The notes below the pieces were generated by a model. That model searched no databases, was not told the origin of the DNA, and saw only the letters and a program-made list of their open reading frames with translations. Below, piece after piece: positions 32,688 to 41,316 of a stretch of DNA of 64,000 nt. Location of the stretch: positions 34,977 through 98,976 of the forward strand of contig CATONV010000002.1 of the NCBI GenBank assembly GCA_951801655.1, written 5' to 3'. Source of the stretch: an uncultured Oscillospiraceae bacterium. Lineage in GTDB: Bacteria > Bacillota > Clostridia > Oscillospirales > Oscillospiraceae. Both the position numbers and the translations under genes were made by a program. Position 1 is the stretch's first letter; each line of letters opens with the position of its first letter.

Positions 32688-33505
32688 CCCGGGAAGCGGC
32701 CGTCTCCAGGCAAGAGAAGTTGACCTGGAGTCAGGAGGAGCTGAACGCTCTGTCCACAGAGGAGCTGTTCCAAACCTACAAGCGAACCGGAAGCGAGGAG
32801 CTGAAATGGCCCCTGGTGATGCGCTATGTGGGGCTGGTGAAGACCATCGCTCTCCAGGTGCGAGGGGTGTACAGCAGCTTCGCCCAGGTGGACGATATCG
32901 TCAACGAGGGCCTGCTTACCCTGGCCGGCGCAGTGGATAAGTTCGATCCGGACAAGGGCATCAAGTTTGAAACCTACGTGTCCAAGCGCATCCGGGGGGC
33001 GGTGATCGATCTGGCCCGGCGGCAGGATTGGGTGCCCCGCAGCGTGCGCCGCAAGGCCCGGGATATCGATCAGGCCAGCAGCGAGCTGTTTTCCGAGCTG
33101 GGCCGTTACCCCACCGACCAGGAGATGGCCAATCGGCTGGGCATCAGTCAGAACCAGTACCAGGAAGATCTGGCCAGTTCCTCCATGTGCAACGTCCTCT
33201 CCCTGGACGCCCTCTTTGAAGACCGGGAGCAGAACGGCGGTGCGGAGGTGCCCGACGGAGGACTGGACAGCCGTCCGGAGGACTCTATGCTCCGCCAGGA
33301 GCTGCTGGAGACCCTGACCAAAGCCATCGAGTCCCTGCGCGAAAATGAGCAGACTGTGATATCTCTTTACTACCATAAAAATCTCAGCATGAAGGAGATC
33401 GCCCAGGTGATGGAGGTCAGCGAGCCGCGGATTTCCCAGCTCCACTCCCGGGCTATCCAGAAGCTGAAGCTGTACATGAACCAATACATGACCGGCGCCC
33501 GGTGA
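32684..33505 (+). CDS. fliA: RNA polymerase sigma-28 factor (FliA/SigD)
   Basis: This 273-residue sigma factor drives late motility genes. Region 2 is seen as FAQVDDIVNEGLLTLAGAVDKF with KFETYVSKRIRGAVID. Region 3 follows from ARRQDWVPRSVRRKARDI, and region 4 ends with MKEIAQVMEVSEPRISQLHS. The WPLVMRYVGLV start is typical of FliA/WhiG. It overlaps flhA by 4 bases. Its anti-sigma FlgM is at 4732. Matching promoters (GCCGATAA type) occur before fliD and the yjfB-like gene. Confidence 0.95.
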   Translation: MTREAAVSRQEKLTWSQEELNALSTEELFQTYKRTGSEELKWPLVMRYVGLVKTIALQVRGVYSSFAQVDDIVNEGLLTLAGAVDKFDPDKGIKFETYVSKRIRGAVIDLARRQDWVPRSVRRKARDIDQASSELFSELGRYPTDQEMANRLGISQNQYQEDLASSSMCNVLSLDALFEDREQNGGAEVPDGGLDSRPEDSMLRQELLETLTKAIESLRENEQTVISLYYHKNLSMKEIAQVMEVSEPRISQLHSRAIQKLKLYMNQYMTGAR

Positions 33506-33533
33506 GGGCCGGGACCGAGAGGAGTTTTGCGCG

Positions 33534-34289
33534 ATGATAAAGGGCTTTTACAATCTGACCTCCGGGATGCTGTCTCAGGGGCGGCGGCTGGATGTGGTGG
33601 CCAACAATATGACCAATATTTCCACCGCAGGCTATAAGGCCGAGCATTACACCGACCGCACCTTTGACGAGGTGATGGCGGTGCGCATCGGCAACAAGGA
33701 CAAGTCCGTTTACCAGGAACTGCCCACCTATCAGGCCCACATCCTGGCCCCGGACCACCTGTATACCGACTTCAGCCAAAGTTCCTTTGAGGAGACCCGC
33801 CTGCCTCTGGATTTTGCTATTCAGGGAGAGGGCTTCTTCGCCATTCAGACGGCAGACGGCGTGGCCTACACCCGGGCGGGCAGCTTTACTCTGGATAACG
33901 AGGGGTATCTGTGTCTGTCTGAGTTGGGACGGGTGCTGGATCGGGAGAGCAACCCCATTCAGCTGCCCACCGATAAGCTGCAGACTGATAAACAGGGCAA
34001 TCTGTCCACAGAGAACGGCGAGTATCTGGCCACTCTGGGCGTTTTCCAGTTTGAGGACAACGGCGAGCTGGAGCGCACCCCCTACGGTCTGTTCACCGGC
34101 GACGGCGCCCAGGTCAACGAGAATGTGACCATCCTCCACAAATGGGTGGAGAGATCCAACGTGAATCTGGTAAAAGAGATGGTCAAGATGATATCTACCC
34201 AGCGTGCCCTTCAGAGTGCCGCCCAGATGAGCAAGATTTATGATCAGGTCATCACCCGGGCTGTGAATGATATCGGCCGTATGCAGTAA
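33534..34289 (+). CDS. flgF: Flagellar rod protein FlgF-type
   Basis: This 251-residue protein is of the FlgF/FlgG rod family. The N-terminal motif is LDVVANNMTNISTAGYKAE, and the C-terminus is VNLVKEMVKMISTQRALQSA. LDFAIQGEGFFAIQTADGVAYTR is the central rod-family turn. Assignment as FlgF rather than FlgG rests on being the first and shorter of the pair. GAGAGGAG precedes the ATG. Confidence 0.88.
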   Translation: MIKGFYNLTSGMLSQGRRLDVVANNMTNISTAGYKAEHYTDRTFDEVMAVRIGNKDKSVYQELPTYQAHILAPDHLYTDFSQSSFEETRLPLDFAIQGEGFFAIQTADGVAYTRAGSFTLDNEGYLCLSELGRVLDRESNPIQLPTDKLQTDKQGNLSTENGEYLATLGVFQFEDNGELERTPYGLFTGDGAQVNENVTILHKWVERSNVNLVKEMVKMISTQRALQSAAQMSKIYDQVITRAVNDIGRMQ

Positions 34290-34360
34290 TCATCCGGGGC
34301 GCGGCCGCAGAGACACGGCGGTCGGCTCATCTTCCAGTGAAAGAAAGGCGTGAGTAAGCT

Positions 34361-35140
34361 ATGAATATGTCCTTCTACACCGGCGCTGTGGGCGCGTTTC
34401 AGCAGCAGCAGCGCATGAACGTCCAGGCCAATAACATTGCCAACGTCAACAACTATGGCTATAAGGCGGAGAGGGCCACCTTCCACCATCTGATGTATGG
34501 CAATGTGACCGGGATCGACCAGGAGCAGCTGCCCAAGGGCACCGGCACCAAGATGGTGAAGGCCAGCGTGGACTATGAGAGCAGCGGCTATGTCGACACC
34601 GGTCGGGTGTTCGACTTCGCCATTATGGGGGACGGCTTCTTCGCGCTGTATGACCCCTCCAACGGGGAGATCTCCTACTCCAGAGACGGCGCCTTCATGA
34701 TGGCCCGGTTTGAGATTCCCCCGGACGAGGACGCCGAGCCGGAGATCGACCCTGATACGGGGGAAGAGATCGAGCCCGAGAATACCATTGAGTGGCGTCT
34801 GTCCGACAACGAGGGGCGGTTTGTGCTGGACCGCGCGGGCAACTATGTTATCATTGATCCCGACGACAGGAAGGCCGATTTGGATATTGGCGTGTTTGAT
34901 TACCGCATCTATGACGGCATGCTCCACGCCGACAGCGGTCGGTTTACCCCAGTTGAGAAGAACGGCGATTTGTATCTGGGCACCGGTACGGTGAAGCGGG
35001 GGGTTTTAGAGAGGTCCAATGTGGACCTGGCCCAGGAGCTGGTGAAGGTGATCGAGTCTCAGCGGGCCTACAGCTATGCCCTGCGGATGGTACAGACAAC
35101 GGACGAGATCGAGCAGACCATCAACGGCCTGCCCAACTAA
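34361..35140 (+). CDS. flgG: Flagellar rod protein FlgG-type
   Basis: This 259-residue protein has the rod motif MNVQANNIANVNNYGYKAE and ends VDLAQELVKVIESQRAYSYA. It differs from ordinary FlgG by an acidic insert at about 121-143 (PPDEDAEPEIDPDTGEEIEP) inside the central domain. It lies 71 bases after flgF and could equally be called the second FlgF/FlgG paralogue. GAAAGGCG is a modest ribosome site. Confidence 0.85.
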   Translation: MNMSFYTGAVGAFQQQQRMNVQANNIANVNNYGYKAERATFHHLMYGNVTGIDQEQLPKGTGTKMVKASVDYESSGYVDTGRVFDFAIMGDGFFALYDPSNGEISYSRDGAFMMARFEIPPDEDAEPEIDPDTGEEIEPENTIEWRLSDNEGRFVLDRAGNYVIIDPDDRKADLDIGVFDYRIYDGMLHADSGRFTPVEKNGDLYLGTGTVKRGVLERSNVDLAQELVKVIESQRAYSYALRMVQTTDEIEQTINGLPN

Positions 35141-35162
35141 GCAGAAAGAGGGAATGCTGGGC

Positions 35163-35786
35163 ATGATTAAGAACTTTGATCAGCTGACATCACTGGAGAT
35201 CGATACCCTGCGGGAGATCGGCAGCATCGGCACCGGAAACGCCGCCACGGCGCTGTCACAGATGCTGGGGAAAGAGGTGCGCATTACCATGCCTGAAGTG
35301 CGCATCATGGGCTATAACGAAGCCATCGAGTGGATCGGCGGGCCGGAGGCTGTGACCGCCGGCGTATTGGTGAAGATGAGCGGCGATGTGGGCGGCATCA
35401 TGCTGTCTGTACAAAAGCTGGAGTTGGTTAACTTCATCTTGGAGACCATGCTGGGCAAGGGTATTGAGGACTACGAGGAGCTGGAGGAGCTGCAGCAGTC
35501 CGCCCTAATCGAGATCGGAAATATCATGATTTCTGCCTTTGTGACCGCCCTGTCCGGGCTGGCAGGAATTAATATTAACCTTACCGTGCCCGCTTTTGCG
35601 GTGGACATGCAGGGGGCCATTTTGGCGGTGCCTATGGCTGAATACGGTGGAATGTCTGACTATCTAATGACCATCGGAGGCAATTTTGTATGCAACGGAA
35701 AGGAAATCCCCAGCCACCTGCTGCTGTCTCCCGACCTGCGCTCTCTGGATTTCTTACTGAGGAAGCTGGGCGTTAGCGATGAGTGA
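35163..35786 (+). CDS. cheC: CheY-P phosphatase CheC
   Basis: This 207-residue protein is of the CheC family, which removes phosphate from CheY and regulates CheD. The second active site is intact (E117, N120 in ALIEIGNIM). The first reads E18-x-x-S21 (REIGSIGTGN), so the usual Asn is Ser. The track start lies inside flgG; two ATGs at 35154 and 35163 are possible, and the second has AGAGGGA at better spacing. It overlaps cheD by 8 bases, matching their physical partnership. Confidence 0.9.
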   Translation: MIKNFDQLTSLEIDTLREIGSIGTGNAATALSQMLGKEVRITMPEVRIMGYNEAIEWIGGPEAVTAGVLVKMSGDVGGIMLSVQKLELVNFILETMLGKGIEDYEELEELQQSALIEIGNIMISAFVTALSGLAGININLTVPAFAVDMQGAILAVPMAEYGGMSDYLMTIGGNFVCNGKEIPSHLLLSPDLRSLDFLLRKLGVSDE

Positions 35787-36264
35787 GCAGAAGCTGACAG
35801 TAGGGATCGCCGATATGAAGATGCTCAAGGGGGAGGGCATTCTGGTGACTTACGCGCTGGGCTCCTGCATCGGTCTGTGTTTTCACGATCCTAGGCTGCG
35901 GCTGGGGGCGCTGCTCCACATCATGCTGCCGCTGAACATGGAGACCGGGCGGGCCCATCCGCTGAAGTACGCGGATACCGGCATTAAGGAGACATTGAAA
36001 CAGCTGGAAGCCAAGGGGGCTTCCCGCAGCCGGCTGACGGTGAAGATTGCCGGCGGGGCTAAGATGTTTGAGATTGCCGGAGGCAGTGGTCTGGGCAATA
36101 TCGGACAACGAAATATTGAGAGTGTCCACGCCATTTTGAAGCGGGAGAATATCCGCCTGCTGGCGGAGGACGTGGGGGGCAAAGTGGCTCGAACCCTTCT
36201 CTTTGATGTGGCTAGCGGGCAGGGCTGTATCCGGTCCTACGGACAGAAGGATATCATTTTTTAA
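35779..36264 (+). CDS. cheD: Chemoreceptor glutamine deamidase CheD
   Basis: This 161-residue enzyme deamidates glutamines of chemoreceptors. The catalytic Cys is C30 in ALGSCIGLC and the His is H47 in GALLHIMLP. KIAGGAKMFEIAG is the conserved receptor-like loop. It overlaps the cheC end, and the two proteins form a known complex. GTTAGCGATGAG offers only a weak ribosome site, so translation is probably coupled to cheC. Confidence 0.94.
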   Translation: MSEQKLTVGIADMKMLKGEGILVTYALGSCIGLCFHDPRLRLGALLHIMLPLNMETGRAHPLKYADTGIKETLKQLEAKGASRSRLTVKIAGGAKMFEIAGGSGLGNIGQRNIESVHAILKRENIRLLAEDVGGKVARTLLFDVASGQGCIRSYGQKDIIF

Positions 36265-36316
36265 GCATCCAAAGCGCCGGACGGCGCCATCTGAAATAGA
36301 GTGAGGAGTGTCAAAA

Positions 36317-37237
36317 ATGGCGGAGGTTCATAACAGCGGTATCCTTTTGGAGTCCGGTACCAACGAAATAGAGATCATGGAGTTCACCATCGACGGGAGC
36401 CTCTATGGCATCAACGTGGCCAAGGTACGGGAGATCATCTTGTCTGCGTCGGTGAAGGTTATGCCCCATGCCCACCCGGCGGTTGAGGGGATTTTCAAGC
36501 CTCGAGATGTTGTCATCACTGTAGTGGACCTGCCAAAGTACTTGGGTGTGGACAAGGAGAAGGGCGCGAAGGATCTGTTTATTATCACCAATTTCAATAA
36601 GATGTTCATCGCCTTCCGGGTACACACTGTGGTGGGAATCAGCCGGATCTCCTGGACAGATATCCACAAACCGGACAAGACGGTGTCCGGCGGGTCTGAG
36701 GGTGTGGCCACCGGTATTGCCCAATGCGGCGACGACTTGGTGACCATACTGGACTTTGAGCGTATTGTGGCGGAGATCGCCCCTGAGACCACCATTCAGA
36801 TGGACGAAATTGAGCAGATGGGCCCCCGGGCCCGAAGCGACGAACCTATTTGGATTGCGGAGGATTCCATCCTCCTGTCCAAGATGATTGAGGACTGCCT
36901 GCGCAAGGCCGGATATGTCAATCTTCGCATGTTCCCCAATGGCCGGGAGCTGTGGGAAGCCCTCAATGCCCTGCCCAAGAGTCAGGACATCTTTAAGCGG
37001 GTCGCGCTGATTATTACCGACATTGAGATGCCCCAGATGGACGGCCATCGGCTGACCAAGCTGGTAAAGAGCAATGCCCGCTTCCAACCGATTCCTCTGA
37101 TTATTTTCTCCTCTCTGATCAGCGAGGAGATGCGGATTAAGGGCCGGCAGCTGGGCGCCGATGAGCAGATGAGCAAGCCGGAGATCGGCCACCTGGTGGA
37201 CGTGATGGACCAGCTGCTGAATAAAAAGGCGAGATAA
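36317..37237 (+). CDS. cheV: Chemotaxis coupling protein CheV
   Basis: This 306-residue protein joins a CheW-like domain (about 15-160, with EFTIDGSLYGINVAKVREI) to a receiver domain (about 175-303, IWIAEDSILLSKM, ITDIEMPQMDGH, and Lys in QMSKPE). It couples receptors to CheA and adapts by phosphorylation. The track start is a GTG at 36308, but the ATG at 36317 has GAGGAG 8 bases upstream. It is the last gene of the big cluster and is followed by a terminator. Confidence 0.92.
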   Translation: MAEVHNSGILLESGTNEIEIMEFTIDGSLYGINVAKVREIILSASVKVMPHAHPAVEGIFKPRDVVITVVDLPKYLGVDKEKGAKDLFIITNFNKMFIAFRVHTVVGISRISWTDIHKPDKTVSGGSEGVATGIAQCGDDLVTILDFERIVAEIAPETTIQMDEIEQMGPRARSDEPIWIAEDSILLSKMIEDCLRKAGYVNLRMFPNGRELWEALNALPKSQDIFKRVALIITDIEMPQMDGHRLTKLVKSNARFQPIPLIIFSSLISEEMRIKGRQLGADEQMSKPEIGHLVDVMDQLLNKKAR

Positions 37238-37267
37238 AGAGAGGACTCAGGCGCTTTGACTGGATCA

Positions 37268-37314
37268 CAAGAGAGGGACTTCACCCTGGGGCGGGCGAAG
37301 TCCCTCTTGTCTTG
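37268..37314 (+). terminator. Terminator of the fla/che cluster
   Basis: CAAGAGAGGGACTTC pairs with GAAGTCCCTCTTG, followed by a short TCTTGT tail. It lies 31 bases after cheV. The U-tract is weak but the stem is strong. Confidence 0.7.
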
Positions 37315-37392
37315 TACAGAAATCAACAGATAAGCTTGAAAATCGGGCGGAGTACTGACAGCACTGCTGTCAGAACCCCGCCAATGTTGTCG

Positions 37393-38196
37393 TCAATGCA
37401 GACTGCCGCTGAAGAAAAAGCCTGCGGTCATGTCCAGGTAGTTTCCGCCGCTGTAGGCGGGGTACTGCCGGCTGACTTCCGCCTTGAAGGCGGCGCTGTC
37501 CGGGCAGGAGGAGGCGAGGGCCTTCAGTCTCTCCAGATAGTCGATCTTGGTCTGGGCGTCCTTCAGATCCTCGGGGGTGTAGTGGGAGGTGAGGATCAGG
37601 TCATAGCCCCGCTGGATATAGCCCCGCAGCTGGGCAATCATTCCATCCGCGTGGCCTGCGCCCGCCACAATGGAGTGACAGTCGTGACCCAGCATGTGGG
37701 TGTAAACTGCGTTAATCTCCGGGATCTCCACGTCGAAAGCCTCGGTGGTGAGGTGAGGGATGAAATCGATCCCGCCGATGGTGATCCTCCCCTCGCCAAG
37801 GGTATGGTCGATGGTGTGGATGCCGCTGTCAAAGGCGGGGCCGAAGGCTGCGGTAAACTGATCGATCAGTGCCTTCCCGCCGCCTCTTTTGGCGTAGTCA
37901 ATGGCATTGGCCGTGGCATACTTGGGGACGTGTGGCAGGAAGGAGGCGCCGGCTCCGTGGTAGGCCACCAGCATACCGCCCACCTCTCTGCCCGCCAGAT
38001 ATTGCTCCAGGGCGGCGATGCTGTCCGTAAAGCAGGGGGACTCCAGCACCACGAACCGGTCGGCCTTTTCCAGCAGAAAGACCTCGTCCGACAGCGGATC
38101 GCCGGTCTGGTAGGCATGAAGCCTCACGGTGCCGAAATCGTAGATGTGGACCTCGCCCTGGGTCAGCCAGACAGTTGTAAAATTGCGCTTGTTCAT
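37393..38196 (-). CDS. MBL-fold metallohydrolase-like protein
   Basis: This 267-residue protein has the metallo-beta-lactamase-fold outline: FLLEKADRFVVLESPCF early, LVAYHGAGASFLPH where HxHxDH would be, then GGIDFIPHLTTEA and a late ILTSHYTPED. The classical HxHxDH motif is not seen, so metal binding may differ or be lost. The substrate is unknown. An HxlR regulator lies upstream on the same strand and is the likely controller. The start ATG at 38196 follows a GGAGG-containing site. Confidence 0.7.
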   Translation of the reverse strand: MNKRNFTTVWLTQGEVHIYDFGTVRLHAYQTGDPLSDEVFLLEKADRFVVLESPCFTDSIAALEQYLAGREVGGMLVAYHGAGASFLPHVPKYATANAIDYAKRGGGKALIDQFTAAFGPAFDSGIHTIDHTLGEGRITIGGIDFIPHLTTEAFDVEIPEINAVYTHMLGHDCHSIVAGAGHADGMIAQLRGYIQRGYDLILTSHYTPEDLKDAQTKIDYLERLKALASSCPDSAAFKAEVSRQYPAYSGGNYLDMTAGFFFSGSLH

Positions 38197-38250
38197 TGGT
38201 CATACCTCCAGAATGATGTGCTTTTGGGATGTTCTCCCGTTGGCTCTCTC

Positions 38251-38279
38251 ATCATAGCAGGGGCGCGGCCGCCTGTGAA
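38251..38279 (-). promoter_or_regulatory. Candidate promoter of the MBL-fold gene
   Basis: On the minus strand TTCACA (38274-38279) and TATGAT (38251-38256) are 17 bases apart. An AT-rich segment CACAATTTTGTAAC just upstream could be a regulator site. Confidence 0.5.
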
Positions 38280-38384
38280 GTACGCACAATTTTGTAACTT
38301 AGGAAACCTGCTGGAAACCATTGCTGGGGCTCAAGGGATTTGGGACATAAAAAATATTGTGCCGGTCTCCTTTGTCCGAGAGGC

Positions 38385-38711
38385 CTAAACTTCTGAGTAC
38401 CGCTGGTATTCCTCCCCCCAGCTCTGCATGGCGTCCAGGATCGGCTTCAGACTCCAGCCCAGCTGCGTCAGGGTGTACTCCACGCGGGGCGGCACCTCCG
38501 GATAGACGGTCCGGGTTAGGAGACCGCTGGCCTCCATCTGACGCAGTTGGGCGGTCAGCACCTTATGACTTACACTGCCGATAGATTTTTTCAATTCTCC
38601 AAACCGCTTTGTCCCCGACAGAAGATCCCGTAGAATCAGTACCTTCCACTTGTCGCTGATCAAAGTCAGCGTTGTTTCCACCGGACAGGTGGGCAAAATC
38701 CCTGTATTCAT
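38385..38711 (-). CDS. HxlR-family transcriptional regulator
   Basis: This 108-residue winged-helix protein has the HxlR pattern: CPVETTLTLISDKWKVLILRDL, then GTKRFGELKKSIGSVSHKVLTAQLRQMEASGLLTR (trimmed family core), and the wing with PPRVEYTLTQLG. HxlR proteins often sense electrophiles or oxidants through an N-terminal Cys, here C9. The track start is 10 codons further out, but ATG at 38711 has GGAGGG 8 bases upstream. The MBL-fold gene lies downstream on the same strand and is the probable target. Confidence 0.9.
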   Translation of the reverse strand: MNTGILPTCPVETTLTLISDKWKVLILRDLLSGTKRFGELKKSIGSVSHKVLTAQLRQMEASGLLTRTVYPEVPPRVEYTLTQLGWSLKPILDAMQSWGEEYQRYSEV

Positions 38712-38741
38712 TGTGGTATCCCTCCGTCTGTTCGTTTCCAA

Positions 38742-39098
38742 TTCGTGGTATCGCTATATTTTTCTGCTGCTTTCCGGTGTGGGTCAGGCGCTAAAAATAT
38801 GATCTGTCTTACAACAATTCAGGCGGCTTTCGGAAGATTAGGGGGCGGTGGGCGGTTGTTTCGGCCCGCCGCCCTGTTCATCGGATATTGCGGCGCAGTC
38901 TTTGCGGTGTGTATTGACATTACGCAAGCACAAAACTGCCTGTTGTTTTTCCGTCCACAACAAAGGAGAAAAAGGCGCCTTGGCTGATCACCGCAGCGTA
39001 CCCGCCCTCAATTTGTCTTTTTCCTCTGTTTGTGCTATTTTATATGAGTATACCAGAAATTTTCCCCTGGGGAAAGTGTACAATGGAGGTGCAATGCC
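38742..39098. other. Intergenic region with no supported gene
   Basis: The 357 bases between the HxlR gene and the deformylase hold only short unsupported ORFs (38745-38987, 38848-39201). A GGGAAA/TTTCCC-type hairpin near 39059-39076 (TTTTCCCCTGGGGAAA) lies just before the deformylase ribosome site. Confidence 0.5.
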
Positions 39099-39509
39099 GT
39101 GGTACGAGAGATTATGCGGGATGAGACATTCCTATCCCAGAAGGCCGAGCCGGCCACCTTGGAGGACCTGCCTGTCGCCCAGGACTTGCTGGACACCCTG
39201 ACCGCCCACAGGGAAGGATGTGTGGGCATGGCGGCCAATATGATCGGCGTCTGCAAGCGGATTATTGTCTTTGACAACGAGGGCAAATACATGGTGATGT
39301 TCAACCCGGAAATCATCAAAAAGTCCGGCCCCTACGAGGCGGAGGAGGGCTGTCTCTCCCTCACCGGCGCCCGGAGGACCAGGCGTTGGCAGTCCATCAA
39401 GGTGCAGTATCAGAACGAGCAGCTTCAGACCCGTTTCAAGACGTTCACCGGCTGGACGGCGCAAATCATCCAACACGAGATCGACCACTGCGAGGGGGTG
39501 CTGATCTGA
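39099..39509 (+). CDS. def: Peptide deformylase-like protein
   Basis: This 136-residue metalloenzyme removes formyl groups from new proteins. Motif 1 is GMAANMIG, motif 2 is EEGCLSLTG with the Cys ligand, and motif 3 is QHEIDHCEG with both His ligands and the catalytic Glu. The start GTG at 39099 has GGAGGT 8 bases upstream. It is shorter than the essential house-keeping type and resembles secondary clostridial deformylases. It stands alone next to a decayed-looking region. Confidence 0.88.
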   Translation: MVREIMRDETFLSQKAEPATLEDLPVAQDLLDTLTAHREGCVGMAANMIGVCKRIIVFDNEGKYMVMFNPEIIKKSGPYEAEEGCLSLTGARRTRRWQSIKVQYQNEQLQTRFKTFTGWTAQIIQHEIDHCEGVLI

Positions 39510-39942
39510 TATGGACTTCGACCACGGCCCGTCAGTGCGTGGCGGCGCTGCAAAAAATCGAGGAGTAGGCCTATGCGCATCCTCTTGGGCTTCTACATGC
39601 AAAATGATTTGGGGGGCAGATGGCGCGCTGGTTGGCAGAAAACCAGGTCAAAAGCCCATATAAAATCCCCTTCACATCTTCCGGCGGCCCTTTCAGGTGC
39701 GGATCGGGCAGTCTGACTTCAGTGAGAGGGGGATTGACCTCCATATCCAGCGGGACGGACTTTCCCTTGCGACGATCCCTCTGCCTGTGGGCGGCTTTAC
39801 CGGCTGCATCTGCTCCCTTTCTGGCGCGGGGACAGCCTCTTGTTTCAGCACACCGACCCCAATGCCAGCTTTGAGTATTCCTCAGCCATTCAAGGTGATA
39901 AAAATGCTTGCTGCTGATCTTTCTGCGTCTCTGGGACAGGAA
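39510..39942. pseudogene. Possible decayed coding region between def and MATE gene
   Basis: No intact gene is supported. Short open stretches read like protein but lie in different frames: VRIGQSDFSERGIDLHIQ (near 39697-39750, frame of ORF 39697-39987) and PFWRGDSLLFQHTDPNASF (near 39817-39873, another frame). The first weakly recalls the tocopherol-cyclase-like family. A frameshifted remnant is the simplest reading, but this is low-confidence. Confidence 0.3.
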
Positions 39943-41316
39943 TTACCCCGCAGAATTGATTTGCGTGATGTTTTTTTGCTTTCTTAATTCTATACTCACC
40001 AACACAACCGACAACAGAAACGCAGAAAAATCAGCGACAGGTCCCGCAAGCAGTACACCCATGATTCCAAAACGGAGTGGGAGCAGCAAAATCAGCGGGA
40101 TCAGGAAAAATATCTGTCTGGTCAATGCCAATAAAGCCCCTTTCAATGCCTTTCCTATGGCGGTAAAAAAGCTGGAAGAAAGCAGCTGCACTCCGTTTAC
40201 CAGCACCATAAACAGATATGTGCGCATAAACAGAACTGCAAATTCGAAATACAGTTGGTCGCCGTCCCCAAACAGAGAAATGATAGATTGGGGGAAACAT
40301 TGAAACAGGAAAAAGCCGATTGCGGACACGACCAGATTCCACTGCACGGCAAGTAAATATGCTTCCCGTACACGGGGATACTGCTTCGCCCCATAGTTAA
40401 ATCCTATGATCGGCTGGACTCCCTGGGATATTCCGACGACGATCGCAAGAACGATGGCATTGGTTTTCATGACAATGCCGCAGGCGGCTAAAGGAATATC
40501 CGTGCCATAGGCCGTCTGCGCCCCATAATAAGTCAGCGAATTGTACAGAACGATCTGCACAAGGGTGATCGCGACCTGATTTGAACTGCTGCTAATCCCC
40601 ATGCCGCAGGTTTTTAAACACTCTCTGCCATCCAGATGAAAACGGTTCTTTTCAAAAGGTATGGTTTTGAAGTGCCACAGGTAACGTATTGCGAGAGAAA
40701 AGGAAAAAATCTGCCCCAGGACTGTCGCCAGGGCGGCGCCAAAAATGCCCCAGTGGAAGGCAAAAATAAAAAGCGGGTCGAGAACGGTGTTGACAATGGC
40801 GCCTGCGATCATGCAGGTCATGGAATAGCGGGGGCTTCCGTCTGCACGGATCAGATTACTCATGCCGTTTGTTACAATGAGAAAGGGCATTCCGGCCAAG
40901 GTGATGCTGGCATACTGCCGGGCATAGGGGAACACATCGGTGGTGGCTCCAAATAATGTCAAAAGCTGGTTCAGAAAGATTTCACCGGCCACCAGATAAA
41001 TAAGCCCCAAAATCACCATCAGGACGACACCGTTTTCCGCTGCCTTGGCGGCAGCTTTCGGCTGTTTGTTTCCGAGAAAAAGGGAGACACGGGAGGCGCT
41101 GCCGATTCCTACAAGTAAAGAAATGGCAAGGCAAATCGTGGAGAATGGATAGGAAACATTGGTTGCGGCATTTCCCAGGTATCCCACACCTTGCCCAATA
41201 AATATTTGATCCACGATGTTGTAGAGAGAGCCGACAAGAGAGGCCATGATGCTTGGAATGGCAAAGCCTTTCAACAGCTTTGAAATTTTTTCAGTTCCAA
41301 GGGGATTTTCAGTCAT
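39943..41316 (-). CDS. MATE family multidrug/Na+ antiporter
   Basis: This 457-residue protein has twelve predicted membrane helices in two MatE halves. The start GTEKISKLLKGFAIPSIMASLVGSLYNIVDQIF (trimmed motif PSIMASLVGSLYNIVDQ) and the second-half AQTAYGTDIPLAACGIVMK are typical. MATE proteins export cationic drugs with Na+ or H+. It overlaps the marR stop by 8 bases, so both are one operon, and the MarR protein probably controls it. Substrate is not predictable. Confidence 0.93.
   Translation of the reverse strand: MTENPLGTEKISKLLKGFAIPSIMASLVGSLYNIVDQIFIGQGVGYLGNAATNVSYPFSTICLAISLLVGIGSASRVSLFLGNKQPKAAAKAAENGVVLMVILGLIYLVAGEIFLNQLLTLFGATTDVFPYARQYASITLAGMPFLIVTNGMSNLIRADGSPRYSMTCMIAGAIVNTVLDPLFIFAFHWGIFGAALATVLGQIFSFSLAIRYLWHFKTIPFEKNRFHLDGRECLKTCGMGISSSSNQVAITLVQIVLYNSLTYYGAQTAYGTDIPLAACGIVMKTNAIVLAIVVGISQGVQPIIGFNYGAKQYPRVREAYLLAVQWNLVVSAIGFFLFQCFPQSIISLFGDGDQLYFEFAVLFMRTYLFMVLVNGVQLLSSSFFTAIGKALKGALLALTRQIFFLIPLILLLPLRFGIMGVLLAGPVADFSAFLLSVVLVSIELRKQKNITQINSAG

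Noticed and set aside
35811-35818. GCCGATAT inside cheD as a sigma-28 -10 box
   Set aside because: It is coding (Ala-Asp-Met) and lacks a -35 match; probably chance.
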